From contig JAUYQG010000090.1 in assembly GCA_030695645.1 (NCBI GenBank), positions 1-37,336 on the forward strand: DNA of 37,336 nucleotides. The letters are read 5' to 3'. Below are positions 7,135 through 16,515 of the stretch, in pieces. The notes below the pieces were generated by a model that saw only the letters and a program-made list of their open reading frames with translations, did no database searches and was not told the DNA's origin. The first letter of the stretch is position 1; every line of letters starts with the position of its first letter. This stretch comes from Legionellaceae bacterium (lineage in GTDB: Bacteria > Pseudomonadota > Gammaproteobacteria > Legionellales > Legionellaceae). The translations under genes and the position numbers were made by a program.

Positions 7135-8427
7135 ATGCAAAATAAGTTACTAAATAAAAAGATTAATGAGTCTGTGATCTCAATCATGAACCCACCATCT
7201 TTACCCCATGATTATGAACATGATTCGCACGAACCAGTTCAAGATGAAAAAAAAATGTCGGGTGTTGAATCAACACAACAAAGCTCAAAAACAGGTCAAG
7301 AAAGTACGATTGAAACTCTTCAGCGCACTGCCACAGAACAACTTAATCGACTACTTCAGCAAGAGCGTACGATGGACTCCTTACACTCCAATTTAGATTT
7401 GCTCATGAAACGCTATAATATTGAAAAAAGTTACTTTAGTGCGGCATCTGATTGGTATGGTGAGCTATCTTGGTGGATTAAATTATTATTAGGAGTCGTA
7501 TTTGCTGGCATTGGAGCAGGTATAGGTGCTCTGTGTAATATGCCCATTCTCATGTGTTGCATACTGGTTGTGATTTATCTTGCTATGGTATTTCTGTTTA
7601 TGAACCACTACTCCTTATCTGAAAAACGCAATAAACGACTATGTGAAGATATTATTGAGATAGAAAAATCGTTAGCTGAAACCATTGAGCATCTTTGCGC
7701 TCTGGAAGCCAGTCTTAAAAAGGTGATGATTTCACTTTGTGAAATTAATGTACAAACGACCCAAGATCTCAAACAATTTGAAGAGCAGTTACGTGATCTA
7801 AATGAAAAACTAGGCCAGTACAGCCTCGTAATTCAAACACTCACAGAAGCAAAGGACTCTTTGGTTACAAGTACATCGAAGATAAACACCGATCTATTGG
7901 AAGCACAAGCATCTTACCTTACTTATCAGAATACTTTATCAGAAAAATCTCAGTCTTTACATTTAGCAACGTTAAATATCCATGAAACGAATCATGCTTT
8001 ATTAAATAGCAATGAAAAACTTGACGCAGTAAGCACGCAATTTCATCATCACACCAAACGGTTAATTCAAGTCACAGAAAATATGAGACAAGTTGTATCC
8101 GTTCTAAAAGAGTATATCTGTAAAGCTCAAAACATGAATGACGAATTATATGATAAACAAGAAGCATCCATTGATTCTACGTTAAGTCTTAATGACAATA
8201 TTGATGACTTTCTATCCCATACCCATTCGACCGTCTCCAAAGCTTTGAGCCAAATGGATGAATATGATCAAACCGAGGTGGTAAACTATGATGTAGCAAA
8301 TGAGTTATCTGCGAAAATTAGACAAATAACGGAAGACAATAATAATCGATTTTCGCGTATTGAAATGCTCTTGAAAAATCAAAGCGGGAGTAATCTTCAG
8401 TATTGGACTTTGGACAAAAAGACATGA
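7135..8427 (+). CDS. Unknown protein: central membrane hairpin plus long coiled coil
   Basis: The 430-residue protein has a polar, disordered-looking N-terminus with acidic DYEHDSHEPVQDEKK, a short helix to about residue 110, two adjacent membrane segments (about 113-133 and 136-157, with a Gly-rich VVFAGIGAGIGALC turn region) and then some 250 residues of heptad-like sequence. No signal peptide, enzyme motif or known family is recognised. The bilobed hydrophobic hairpin next to coiled coil resembles chlamydial Inc proteins and some Legionella/Coxiella effectors in architecture only. AGGAGA precedes the ATG. The last seven residues (WTLDKKT) and the stop codon lie inside a hairpin repeat, so that insertion has probably replaced the original C-terminus. 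Confidence 0.72.
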   Translation: MQNKLLNKKINESVISIMNPPSLPHDYEHDSHEPVQDEKKMSGVESTQQSSKTGQESTIETLQRTATEQLNRLLQQERTMDSLHSNLDLLMKRYNIEKSYFSAASDWYGELSWWIKLLLGVVFAGIGAGIGALCNMPILMCCILVVIYLAMVFLFMNHYSLSEKRNKRLCEDIIEIEKSLAETIEHLCALEASLKKVMISLCEINVQTTQDLKQFEEQLRDLNEKLGQYSLVIQTLTEAKDSLVTSTSKINTDLLEAQASYLTYQNTLSEKSQSLHLATLNIHETNHALLNSNEKLDAVSTQFHHHTKRLIQVTENMRQVVSVLKEYICKAQNMNDELYDKQEASIDSTLSLNDNIDDFLSHTHSTVSKALSQMDEYDQTEVVNYDVANELSAKIRQITEDNNNRFSRIEMLLKNQSGSNLQYWTLDKKT

Positions 8428-8516
8428 AAAGGGCCTCAGGTCTTTCTGTCCAAGAAATTGGAGATGTAGTCTCTTGATTTGGATCAGTAATCCCTGCCTA
8501 TCCGGGTGTCACATAC
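8403..8516. repeat. Hairpin repeat, subtype B, with extended tail
   Basis: The inner arms are 8410-8427 (TTGGACAAAAAGACATGA) and 8436-8453 (TCAGGTCTTTCTGTCCAA), pairing with two mismatches around the loop AAAGGGCC. The tail continues GAAATTGGAGATGTA, a small GGATCAGTAATCC hairpin and GTGTCACATAC, all shared with the copy at 24783. The element overlaps the 3' end of the gene at 7135 and separates it from the convergent tldD gene. Confidence 0.82.
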
Positions 8517-8545
8517 TCGCAATGACGTAATTCATCACTCAGGTT

Positions 8546-9985
8546 CTATTTGGTTCCACCAACTGTCAATGCATCAATTTTCAATGTAGGCTGTCCAACA
8601 CCAACTGGGATTGATTGACCATCCTTTCCGCATACTCCGATACCATCATCTAACGCTAAATCATTGCCGATCATACTGATTTTTTTCATCACATCAGGTC
8701 CATTCCCTATCAACGTTGCTCCTTTTACAGGAGAGGTGATTTTCCCATTTTCAATCAAATAAGCTTCGCTCGCAGAAAAAACAAATTGACCGGACGTAAT
8801 ATCCACCTGACCACCACCAAAATTGACAGCATATAATCCTTTTTTTACGGAGCGTATGATTTCATCAGGATCATGCTGACCGGCTAGCATGTAGGTATTG
8901 GTCATTCTCGGCATGGGTACGTGCGCATAGGACTCGCGCCGGCAATTACCCGTAGGTTGCATACCCATTAATTTCGCATTTAACTTATCTTGCATATAAT
9001 TCACTAATATTCCGTTATCTATCAATGTAGTACACTGTGTCGGTGTACCTTCGTCATCGATCGTTAACGAACCACGTCTATTATCCAAAGTACCATTATC
9101 AACCACCGTCACACCAGGTGACGCAACTTGCTCACCAATACGTCCAGCAAAAGCGGATAAGCCTTTACGATTAAAATCACCTTCCAATCCATGACCAACC
9201 GCTTCATGCAACAAAACGCCCGGCCAACCAGGACCTAGAACAACGGGCATCATCCCAGCAGGTGCATCCACGGCGTTCAAGTTAACTAGTGCTTCACGTA
9301 CGGCCTCTCTTGCATAACCTAAAGCACGCTCTTCTTCAGTAAAATAAGAATACGCAACGCGTCCACCACCACCACAACGCCCAGATTCGCGTCGTCCATT
9401 ATCTTCAATAATCACGCTGACATGAACACTCACTAAAGGTCTAATATCAGCTGCCATATGACCATGCATATCAGCAACCATCACCACTTCATAGCAACCA
9501 CTCAAGGACGCGTTGACTTGAATCACACGAGGATCACAGCGCCTAGCTTCTTTATCAATAGTTTCCAGTAGCGCAATTTTTTCTTGTTTGCTCATGCCTT
9601 CTATTGGATTTAAACCAGGATAGCGAACGATGGGTGATGTTGCTATTTTAACGGATGGCACTATGGCTGTAGCCCCAAACGCAATGGAGCGTGCCGCATC
9701 AGCTGCGCGCTCCATTGCTGGTAATAATATGTCATCACAATAAGCATAACCTGTTTTATCCCCACTGACAGCCCGAATACCAACACCGCGATCAATGGAA
9801 TAACTACCACTTTTTACTTCAGAATCTTCTAAATACCATGATTCGTAGCTACAACTTTGAAAATAAAGATCAGCCGCATCAACGTGTTTAGTCATCATCG
9901 ATTGAAGTATTTTTTCAATCCGACTTTCGTCTAAAGAAGCTGGTTTCAATAAAATATCTTTTGCAATGCTTAAAGCTGGTTTCAT
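8546..9985 (-). CDS. tldD: Metalloprotease TldD
   Basis: TldD forms a heterodimeric zinc peptidase with TldE/PmbA that degrades unfolded peptides and takes part in maturing some modified peptides. The 479-residue product closely follows E. coli TldD (481 residues): [23 protein letters not shown], the zinc motif [55 protein letters not shown] and a C-terminal [20 protein letters not shown] with the conserved Cys. A TTG at 10042 would extend the frame, but only the ATG at 9985 gives family length and alignment. No tldE is next to it, which is usual. It diverges from the yccA-like gene and converges on the 5215-8427 cassette. Confidence 0.95.
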   Translation of the reverse strand: MKPALSIAKDILLKPASLDESRIEKILQSMMTKHVDAADLYFQSCSYESWYLEDSEVKSGSYSIDRGVGIRAVSGDKTGYAYCDDILLPAMERAADAARSIAFGATAIVPSVKIATSPIVRYPGLNPIEGMSKQEKIALLETIDKEARRCDPRVIQVNASLSGCYEVVMVADMHGHMAADIRPLVSVHVSVIIEDNGRRESGRCGGGGRVAYSYFTEEERALGYAREAVREALVNLNAVDAPAGMMPVVLGPGWPGVLLHEAVGHGLEGDFNRKGLSAFAGRIGEQVASPGVTVVDNGTLDNRRGSLTIDDEGTPTQCTTLIDNGILVNYMQDKLNAKLMGMQPTGNCRRESYAHVPMPRMTNTYMLAGQHDPDEIIRSVKKGLYAVNFGGGQVDITSGQFVFSASEAYLIENGKITSPVKGATLIGNGPDVMKKISMIGNDLALDDGIGVCGKDGQSIPVGVGQPTLKIDALTVGGTK

Positions 9986-10046
9986 AAACAATCCATTTAG
10001 TAAGATGCAACTATAATAATGACTTCCCTCTTGAAAAGCCAATGTC

Positions 10047-10068
10047 TTGACACCATATATGGTATAAT
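10047..10068 (+). promoter_or_regulatory. Extended -10 promoter and palindrome upstream of the yccA-like gene
   Basis: TATAAT at 10063-10068 is preceded by TGG (10060-10062), an extended -10 signature. It overlaps a perfect 12-bp palindrome ACCATATATGGT (10052-10063) that could serve as an operator. TTGACA at 10047-10052 looks like a -35 but stands only 10 bp from the TATAAT, too near to pair with it. A start of transcription near 10075 would leave a leader of about 28 bases before the ATG at 10103. Confidence 0.5.
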
Positions 10069-10102
10069 AGTAATAATAGATAACTAATATTTGGAGCCAG
10101 AC

Positions 10103-10777
10103 ATGAATAAAAACAACGTTTCAACCATCAGTCGCACTACCGAGTCAGTGTTGGCGACCAACAAGGTACTACGAAACACGTATCTTCTGCTCGGTCTGAC
10201 TTTTATGTTCAGCGCATTCACAGCGTATTTGTCTTATGCGGTGGGTACTCGTGTGTTAAATCCTCTGATTTTCATTGTTGGAGTGTATGGTTTGATGTTT
10301 TTAACGCATGCTCTTAGAAATAGCCCTTGGGGTCTTCTCAGTGTATTTGCGTTTACTGGATTCATGGGTTACGCATTAGGCCCAGTTATAAACGCCTGCA
10401 TTGCACATTACAGCAATGGTCCACAATTAATTGCTACGGCATTTGGTGGAACGGGTATTATCTTCTTTACTTTATCTGCTTACGTATTATCAACTCGTAA
10501 AGATTTCAGCTATTTAGGTGGCTTCTTGTTTGTTGCCATGATGGTTGCCCTACTCGCGATGATTGCCGGAATATTTTTCCAAATCCCAGCGCTTCAATTG
10601 GTGATATCAGCAGCATTTGTACTCATTTCTTCTGGATTGATTTTATTCCAAACAAGTGAAATCATTAATGGCGGCGAAACAAATTACATCAGCGCAACAG
10701 TGTCTTTGTTTGTCTCAATCTATAACTTATTTATTAGCTTACTTAATTTACTCAGTGCGTTTTCAGGGCGAGAGTAA
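10103..10777 (+). CDS. Bax inhibitor-1/YccA family membrane protein
   Basis: The 224-residue protein is hydrophobic through most of its length with about seven membrane segments, the size and layout of the BI-1/YccA family (E. coli YccA, 219 residues). The beginning [35 protein letters not shown] and the end [40 protein letters not shown] are characteristic. YccA interacts with the FtsH protease and modulates its action on membrane proteins (family knowledge). The frame is open to a TTG at 10091, but GGAG six bases before the ATG at 10103 decides the start. A hairpin repeat begins four bases after the stop. Confidence 0.9.
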   Translation: MNKNNVSTISRTTESVLATNKVLRNTYLLLGLTFMFSAFTAYLSYAVGTRVLNPLIFIVGVYGLMFLTHALRNSPWGLLSVFAFTGFMGYALGPVINACIAHYSNGPQLIATAFGGTGIIFFTLSAYVLSTRKDFSYLGGFLFVAMMVALLAMIAGIFFQIPALQLVISAAFVLISSGLILFQTSEIINGGETNYISATVSLFVSIYNLFISLLNLLSAFSGRE

Positions 10778-10780
10778 TTA

Positions 10781-10832
10781 TTGGAGTTTGGACAGAATGG
10801 CATGCAAAAAGACGCATGCCATTCTGTCCAAA
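10781..10832. repeat. Hairpin repeat, subtype A, perfect 19-bp stem
   Basis: The left arm 10787-10805 (TTTGGACAGAATGGCATGC) and right arm 10814-10832 are exact complements around the loop AAAAAGAC. The outer TTGGAG on the left has no partner on the right. It immediately follows the yccA-like stop codon. Confidence 0.85.
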
Positions 10833-10946
10833 TAAGTTTAGATCTGACGTATTTATAGGCCAATAATATCAACGAAAATCGGCTCGTTTTGTAAAAACAC
10901 TTACAATCAGGACAATAGACCCTAAAGCCCAAGTATAGGAGACACC

Positions 10947-11150
10947 ATGAAACAAATCATCGTAGTTTTCATTGCTTTATTAGCCATCACAACAAGAGCG
11001 CATGCCATAGAATCACAGTTTCCTGGTGAAACAACTGCCGGCGTAACACCGGAGGATGTTGATACTCCTAAGTACTATCCCCCACAGAAAGAAATACCTC
11101 CCCAAACTCTTGGACAACCTGAAAATAATCCGCAACAACAAAATCATTAG
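10947..11150 (+). CDS. Small secreted Pro/Gln-rich protein
   Basis: The 67-residue product has a clear signal peptide (MKQIIVVFIALLAITTRAHA, cleavage after AHA) and a mature part of about 47 residues rich in Pro, Gln, Glu and Asn (for example KYYPPQKEIPPQTLGQPEN). TAGGAGA lies six bases before the ATG. No family is recognised; periplasmic or secreted location follows from the signal peptide. It ends seven bases from the convergent korB gene. The protein encoded at 1117 has a similar plan but no clear sequence similarity. Confidence 0.65.
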   Translation: MKQIIVVFIALLAITTRAHAIESQFPGETTAGVTPEDVDTPKYYPPQKEIPPQTLGQPENNPQQQNH

Positions 11151-11157
11151 GAGCAAG

Positions 11158-12129
11158 CTACTCCTGAGACCAACTGGCATTTGCACGAAATAATGCCGGC
11201 AAATCAGACACAGTCTTTTTAAACTCGCACGTTAACTTAAAGGTTTCACGTGATTTTTTGTAATAGACACCTAGTGGAACGGGGTATTCGGGGGAAGTTA
11301 GATTTGCTAAACGCATGGCAGCCATAAAATTACCGGAATCGTGGCGGTAATGGTTAGCCTCCTGACTCGTTACTCGTTTTAATTCATCGTTGTGAGATAT
11401 CAAACCTTTATCTAACTCCTTACCATATAACAACGGTTTCCCCTCTTGCAATTGTACCGTGTGTTCGGCTCGATTAGCCTTTAAAGAAAAGGCATCAAAC
11501 GCACCTTCATTAAAAATATGACAGTCTTGATAGATTTCAATAAGAGCACACCCCGGATGTTCATAGGCCTCCTTCAAAACCACACCCAATTGATTCGGAT
11601 CTTTATCTACCGCACGAGCAACAAAGCTCGCACCAACGGCTAAAGCTAACGCCAATGGATTGACCGGTTGAGTGGACACGCCATGTGGAGAAGTTTTAGT
11701 AATTTGTCCTTTTTGTGACGTGGGGGAAAATTGCCCCTTAGTGAGCCCGTAGACTTGATTATTGACGAGTAATATTTTGACGTTCACATTTCGTCGTAGA
11801 CAATGAATGAAATGATTACCGCCGATACTGAGTGAATCGCCATCTCCAGTGATCACCCAAACCGTCAAATCATCACGCAGTGCTTTCAAACCAGTAGCAA
11901 CAGCCAATGCTCTGCCATGTATCGTATGAAAGCCATATGTGTTCATATAATAAGGTAACCGACCTGCGCAACCAATCCCTGAAATAAACACGTGCTTTTC
12001 AGGTGCTAATCCTAATTCAGGCAACATACGCTGCAACGCCGCTAAAATGGCATAATCACCACACCCTGGACACCAACGCACCTCAGCATGGTTACTAAAG
12101 TCTTCACGGGTGTATATTGTCTTGTTCAT
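11158..12129 (-). CDS. korB: 2-oxoacid:ferredoxin oxidoreductase beta subunit (KorB-like)
   Basis: The beta subunit holds the thiamine diphosphate site for oxidative decarboxylation of a 2-oxoacid with CoA, passing electrons to ferredoxin. In the 323-residue product VRWCPGCGDYAIL lies near the start, and the thiamine motif runs from GDGDSLSIGG to VNNQVYGLTKGQ. The frame continues upstream to 12195, but GAAGGA eight bases before the ATG at 12129 sets the start, which lies 26 bp inside korA. Sequence and partner type fit the 2-oxoglutarate enzyme (KorAB) used by many aerobic bacteria; a pyruvate-specific enzyme cannot be excluded by eye. No ferredoxin gene is nearby. Confidence 0.87.
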   Translation of the reverse strand: MNKTIYTREDFSNHAEVRWCPGCGDYAILAALQRMLPELGLAPEKHVFISGIGCAGRLPYYMNTYGFHTIHGRALAVATGLKALRDDLTVWVITGDGDSLSIGGNHFIHCLRRNVNVKILLVNNQVYGLTKGQFSPTSQKGQITKTSPHGVSTQPVNPLALALAVGASFVARAVDKDPNQLGVVLKEAYEHPGCALIEIYQDCHIFNEGAFDAFSLKANRAEHTVQLQEGKPLLYGKELDKGLISHNDELKRVTSQEANHYRHDSGNFMAAMRLANLTSPEYPVPLGVYYKKSRETFKLTCEFKKTVSDLPALFRANASWSQE

Positions 12130-13942
12130 GAGTGACATCCTTCGTCGCGTTCTTAATTGCATTAACCAACACATTCGTAGAAAATGGCTGCCCATTACAT
12201 TGACTGATCGATTTCATGTTCACTAAATAGTGCGCACGCAAAACCTGACATAATTGACCTGTATTTAACTCAGCGACCAACACATGCTGATAAGAACATA
12301 GTATCAATCCCAGTTCTTTTGGTAATGGATTCAAGTGACGTAAATGCACCAATGCAACGGCAATCCCTTCCGCTTGACACTGTAAAAGAGCAGATTCAAG
12401 ACTACCGAACGTACTACCCCAGCCTAGTAATAATATAGAGGCGTGTTGATCACCTTCGATTACAAGCGGAGCATAATCCTGTGCTATACCAGCCACTTTT
12501 TGTGCACGCAAATTCACCATATGTTGATGATTATCCGCATCATAACTAACATGTCCATCGTCACCTTGTTTTTCTAACCCACCGATTTGATGGATATACC
12601 CTGGGGTTCCGGGGATATTCCAACTGCGACTTAATTTTTCATCTCGTTGATAAGGTTTAGGAAAGCGATTTAAATCCAGACTAGGCATAACGATGGAATC
12701 CATATCAGGAATTTTCCAGGGTTGTGCTGCAATCGCAAGATACGCATCCATCAACACAATAACTGGCGTCATATATCGTATGGCGATCGTAAACGCTTCA
12801 ATCATGGTGGCAAAACAATCTGCTGGACTTTTGGGGGCCAACACAGGCAGTGGTGCTTCACCATGCCGCCCATACAAAGCTTGTCGCAAATCACTTTGAC
12901 CTGTTTTGGTGGGTAACCCTGTTGAAGCTCCGGCTCGTTGCACATCTAAGATAACCAAAGGCAATTCACTGACAACGGCTAAACCAAGACTTTCACTTTT
13001 CAAATCCAAACCTGGTCCAGACGTACAGGTTAACGCTAAGCAGCCACCAAATGCGGCCCCGATACAGGCACAAATTGCAGCAATTTCATCTTCTGATTGC
13101 AATAATTGCACACCAAAATCCGTTAATTTGGCGCATTCTTGCAAAATCGCTGACGATGGTGTGATTGGATAACCAGCAACTAACGTGGGTGTACGTGTGC
13201 TAACGGCAATGGATGCCATGGCTAAGGCAACAGCCTCCACCCCTGTAATTTGTCGATACTCGCCAGGCTCACGACTCACTTGGCCCAACATATATGAACG
13301 TCGAGTTAACTCTAGCGTCATTGCGTAATTATAACCAGCAAGAAATGACTGTTCGTTTGCCTTAGCAATAATGTCATGTGCTTTGAATTTTTTAGCGATA
13401 AACGCTAGACAATGTTCGGTAGGCAAATCAAACAACCACAGCACCAGACCCAGCACATAAAAGTTTTTCGCTTTTTTAGCCTCGGCATGACTGATATCAA
13501 GTCCTTCTACCGCCTTTAAGGTATAGCTAATCAATGGCAATGATACGACTTGATAACGTGACTCAGCATCCGCTAACATGGATGGATTACAGCCTGCTTT
13601 TTCCCAGTCTTTCTGATGCATGCTGTCTTCATTAATAATCAACAAACCATCTTGATTTAAATGCTGTAACGAATGTTTAAGTGCTGCTGGGTTCAAGGCA
13701 ACTAACACATCCAGTGATTCGCCGGCAGTAAAAATAGCATGCTCGGCCATTGCTAATTGAAATCCGGATACTCCAGCAACAGTACCTGCTGGAGCACGAA
13801 TTTCGGCAGGAAAATCAGGCAATGTTCGCACATCACGACCGGTTAACGCAGCCGTTATGGTGAGTTGCTCACCCACAAGCTGTACACCATCTCCTGAATC
13901 ACCCGTGATGCGAATTACAATCGCTTCTGTTGTCGATGTCAT
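12104..13942 (-). CDS. korA: 2-oxoacid:ferredoxin oxidoreductase alpha subunit, fused gamma-alpha (KorA-like)
   Basis: The 612-residue protein joins a gamma domain (residues 1 to about 185, with [18 protein letters not shown] and [20 protein letters not shown]) to the alpha pyrimidine-binding domain (from about 220, with [14 protein letters not shown], the QSEDEIAAI segment, [11 protein letters not shown] and a conserved [17 protein letters not shown]). This gamma-alpha fusion is typical of two-subunit KorAB enzymes, which are more oxygen-tolerant than multi-subunit types (family knowledge). AGGAAG precedes the ATG by seven bases. It overlaps pdxJ by 44 bp at its 5' end and korB by 26 bp at its 3' end, so the three genes form one translationally coupled unit. 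Confidence 0.9.
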   Translation of the reverse strand: MTSTTEAIVIRITGDSGDGVQLVGEQLTITAALTGRDVRTLPDFPAEIRAPAGTVAGVSGFQLAMAEHAIFTAGESLDVLVALNPAALKHSLQHLNQDGLLIINEDSMHQKDWEKAGCNPSMLADAESRYQVVSLPLISYTLKAVEGLDISHAEAKKAKNFYVLGLVLWLFDLPTEHCLAFIAKKFKAHDIIAKANEQSFLAGYNYAMTLELTRRSYMLGQVSREPGEYRQITGVEAVALAMASIAVSTRTPTLVAGYPITPSSAILQECAKLTDFGVQLLQSEDEIAAICACIGAAFGGCLALTCTSGPGLDLKSESLGLAVVSELPLVILDVQRAGASTGLPTKTGQSDLRQALYGRHGEAPLPVLAPKSPADCFATMIEAFTIAIRYMTPVIVLMDAYLAIAAQPWKIPDMDSIVMPSLDLNRFPKPYQRDEKLSRSWNIPGTPGYIHQIGGLEKQGDDGHVSYDADNHQHMVNLRAQKVAGIAQDYAPLVIEGDQHASILLLGWGSTFGSLESALLQCQAEGIAVALVHLRHLNPLPKELGLILCSYQHVLVAELNTGQLCQVLRAHYLVNMKSISQCNGQPFSTNVLVNAIKNATKDVTHEQDNIHP

Positions 13943-14672
13943 ATCTTGCTTCCTGCATTAATTGCCTCATGCTCTTAACTGCCTCCTTAAAACCACAAGA
14001 AAGTGCTCTAGCAACAATAGCATGACCAATATTTAATTCATGGAAAATGGAAATAGCAGCGATGGGCTGCACGTTATGATAATGCAAACCATGCCCAGCA
14101 TTCACAATAAGCTTTAGATTAGCAGCATATTCAGCGGCTTGTCTAATACGGAGAAATTCATACATCTGTTCTGTCGCATTTTTCGCATCCGCGTAACATC
14201 CTGTATGCAACTCAATAGTACTCGCACCACTGTCAACGGCGGCATCAATTTGCTTCATATCCGGATCAATAAATAATGACACCTCACTACCAATCGCTTG
14301 TAGGCGCTTCACAGCATGAGCAACCGTAGTAAAATGAGTCACGACATCCAAACCACCTTCTGTGGTTAACTCCTCTCGTTTTTCTGGGACAAGGCATGCG
14401 TGCTCTGGTTGAATTTCCTCAGCAAAATCAAGCATGGCATCGGTCACAGCCAACTCAAGATTCATGCGTGTTTGCAATATAGCCTTAATCAATCGAACAT
14501 CACGTTCCTGAATATGACGACGATCTTCTCGCATATGTAATGTAATGCCATCAGCACCTGCTTCTTCAGCATCCATTGCTGCTTGAACAGGATCCGGGTA
14601 ACGAGTACCCCTCGCCTCACGTAATGTCGCGACGTGATCAATGTTCACACCTAAAAATAATGGTTTATTCAT
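13899..14672 (-). CDS. pdxJ: Pyridoxine 5'-phosphate synthase PdxJ
   Basis: PdxJ condenses 1-deoxyxylulose 5-phosphate with 3-amino-2-oxopropyl phosphate, the last ring-closing step of DXP-dependent vitamin B6 synthesis. The 257-residue product is slightly longer than E. coli PdxJ because of a polar C-terminal tail that runs into korA. Visible signatures are [72 protein letters not shown] and [17 protein letters not shown] precedes the ATG. It is the first gene of the pdxJ-korA-korB unit. No acpS or recO, its frequent neighbours elsewhere, is present. Confidence 0.95.
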   Translation of the reverse strand: MNKPLFLGVNIDHVATLREARGTRYPDPVQAAMDAEEAGADGITLHMREDRRHIQERDVRLIKAILQTRMNLELAVTDAMLDFAEEIQPEHACLVPEKREELTTEGGLDVVTHFTTVAHAVKRLQAIGSEVSLFIDPDMKQIDAAVDSGASTIELHTGCYADAKNATEQMYEFLRIRQAAEYAANLKLIVNAGHGLHYHNVQPIAAISIFHELNIGHAIVARALSCGFKEAVKSMRQLMQEARYDIDNRSDCNSHHG

Positions 14673-14749
14673 ATATACATCCTAAAGTGGTACTGCACGC
14701 GGCATCGCATTAATTATTATGATAGCAGCTTTCCAAAGTTAGCCCAAGA

Positions 14750-14778
14750 TTGTAAATTGATTTAATTATGAGTATAGT
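14750..14778 (+). promoter_or_regulatory. Candidate sigma-70 promoter for the nucleoside phosphorylase gene
   Basis: TTGTAA (14750-14755) and TATAGT (14773-14778) are separated by exactly 17 bp and lie 35 bp before the ATG at 14814. This is the best promoter match in the divergent gap between pdxJ and the phosphorylase gene. Confidence 0.5.
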
Positions 14779-14813
14779 TTGCCTCCAAGCTTATTTACCA
14801 CAGTGATTTCATT

Positions 14814-15632
14814 ATGAATCAAACCCAAGCTCACCTTGCTTGTGCACAAATTAAAGAACGTTTTCCGCAATTTAAACCTAGAATCGGCGTTGTCCTAGGT
14901 TCAGGATTAGGAAGTTTTGCAGAACAATTGGATGATCCCATAACCATATCTTACTCAGACCTTCCCGGTTTTCCGAATGGTTCAGTGCATGGACATGCTG
15001 GGAAACTAGTATTAGGTTATAGTTCAGGTGTTGGTGTTATCTGTTTGCAGGGTCGTGCCCATGCTTATGAGGGAAACAATCATGAGGTCGTGAAAACTTA
15101 TGTGCGGACATTAAAATTATTAGGTTGCGACTATTTTTTAGCAACCAATGCGACGGGGTCAATACGTGACGATCTAAATCCGGGTGAATTAGTACTCATC
15201 ACTGATCACATTAACCTACAACCCGGAAATCCACTAGCCGGTCCGAACGATGACACATTTGGTCCTCGCTTTCTGCCATTAGATAATGCTTATGATAAAG
15301 AAACTCGTCATGCACTACTGAAAGTAGCCAATGCAAACGATATCACCCTCCATCAGGGGACTTATCTTGCTGTCCTTGGACCAAACTACGAAACGGCTGC
15401 GGAAATTCGCGCATTTCGTCTTCTCGGCGCCGATGTGGTTGGGATGTCAACAGTACCCGAAGTATTGGTTGCAAATCATTGTGGTATGAAAGTTGCCGTG
15501 ATTTCAATCATTAGCAACTATGGAACCGGACTCTCGACAACGAGTCATAGTCATGAAGCTGTTGTGCAGATGGCATCACGTGCGTCAGAAAAATTGAATC
15601 AGTTGCTAAAACGATTTATTTCAGAATTGTAA
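14814..15632 (+). CDS. Purine-nucleoside phosphorylase, trimeric class
   Basis: The enzyme cleaves purine nucleosides with phosphate to give the base and ribose 1-phosphate in salvage. The 272-residue product shows the class-II (PunA/XapA-type) signatures: VVLGSGLGSFAEQL, the phosphate-binding SVHGHAGKL, LQGRAHAYEGN, FLATNATGSI and the purine-site segment GPNYETAAEIRAFRLLGADVVGMSTVPE. Choice between punA and xapA, and so hypoxanthine/guanine against xanthine range, cannot be settled by eye. No strong Shine-Dalgarno sequence precedes the ATG. It is followed by a hairpin and the alpha/beta hydrolase gene 51 bp downstream. Confidence 0.9.
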   Translation: MNQTQAHLACAQIKERFPQFKPRIGVVLGSGLGSFAEQLDDPITISYSDLPGFPNGSVHGHAGKLVLGYSSGVGVICLQGRAHAYEGNNHEVVKTYVRTLKLLGCDYFLATNATGSIRDDLNPGELVLITDHINLQPGNPLAGPNDDTFGPRFLPLDNAYDKETRHALLKVANANDITLHQGTYLAVLGPNYETAAEIRAFRLLGADVVGMSTVPEVLVANHCGMKVAVISIISNYGTGLSTTSHSHEAVVQMASRASEKLNQLLKRFISEL

Positions 15633-15640
15633 TCTCGACT

Positions 15641-15666
15641 TTGGCCGCTTTCGAAGAGTCGGCCAA
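15641..15666. repeat. Small hairpin between phosphorylase and hydrolase genes
   Basis: TTGGCCG (15641-15647) pairs perfectly with CGGCCAA (15660-15666) around a 12-base loop in which CTTTCGAAGAG can pair partly. It lacks a U-tract, so it is at best an attenuator or mRNA-processing structure between two co-directional genes. Confidence 0.4.
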
Positions 15667-15683
15667 TAAGGATATAAATAACC

Positions 15684-16478
15684 ATGTTGAAACAATTTGC
15701 ACTGATTTTTTGTCTGACTTTAGCTGTCACTGCGCTCTTATTACACATATTTCAACGAAGTTTAATTTACTTTCCAACGGTTGAAACTCCGAAATTACAA
15801 GACTATCATGCAAGTGATATGGTACGAGTACTATTGCGTACTCAAGATAGCATTGAACTGGCATCGTGGTATAAACCCGCTGCAACCAATCAACCAACCA
15901 TACTTTTTTTACATGGAAATGCAGGGCATATTGGTCATCGTATGCCTTTAGTGCGTCAATTCATCCAAGCTGGGTTTGGAGTGTTTTTATTAGAGTATCG
16001 AGGTTATGGTGGTAATAAAGGTTCACCCACAGAACAAGGATTATATGAAGATGGGCGCGCAGCGTTGCAATTTTTACATCAAAAAGATGTAAATCCTGAA
16101 CAAATTGCATTGTATGGGGAATCATTAGGTACTGGTGTCACCACAAAACTAGCCTCTGAAAATCCGGTTTGTGCTGTAATTTTACAATCACCCTTCACGT
16201 CGTTAGTCAGTTTAGCTCGCTATCATTATCCTTGGATATTGATTAAGCCAACGGATCAGTTCGATTCATTAGATAGAATGCAAAACATTCATTCCCCTGT
16301 ACTTGTTTTGCATGGAAAACAGGATAAGTTGGTTCCTTTTATTGAAGGGTTAACTGTTTATAATCGTGCAAATTTACCCAAGAAAATAGTGATGTTTGAG
16401 GAACAAAGTCATAATGATTTATGGGATGCCCAAGGATTTTCGGAAAAAGTAATCCATTTTGTGGAGACGCATTGCTGA
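15684..16478 (+). CDS. Membrane-anchored alpha/beta hydrolase (YfhR/BEM46-like)
   Basis: The 264-residue product starts with an uncleaved-looking hydrophobic anchor (residues 4-22), followed by SLIYFPT, as in the BEM46/YfhR group. The oxyanion segment HGNAGHIGHR lies at 77-86, the nucleophile elbow GESLGTG at 145-151 puts Ser at 147, the acid is probably Asp214 in GKQDKLV, and the His is 243 in QSHNDLW. The triad is therefore complete. Substrate is unknown; members are serine hydrolases of the inner membrane. AAGGATAT lies about ten bases before the ATG. It may be cotranscribed with the phosphorylase gene. Confidence 0.83.
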   Translation: MLKQFALIFCLTLAVTALLLHIFQRSLIYFPTVETPKLQDYHASDMVRVLLRTQDSIELASWYKPAATNQPTILFLHGNAGHIGHRMPLVRQFIQAGFGVFLLEYRGYGGNKGSPTEQGLYEDGRAALQFLHQKDVNPEQIALYGESLGTGVTTKLASENPVCAVILQSPFTSLVSLARYHYPWILIKPTDQFDSLDRMQNIHSPVLVLHGKQDKLVPFIEGLTVYNRANLPKKIVMFEEQSHNDLWDAQGFSEKVIHFVETHC

Positions 16479-16515
16479 TACAGATCGTGGGAATCACATT
16501 CCGTTCATCAACGAT

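Noticed and set aside
10047-10068. TTGACA and TATAAT as a -35/-10 pair
   Set aside because: The spacing is only 10 bp; the TATAAT is better explained as an extended -10 promoter.
12693-13172. Three plus-strand frames of 64-88 codons opposite korA
   Set aside because: They are antisense to a well-conserved gene, have no ribosome sites and no recognisable product.
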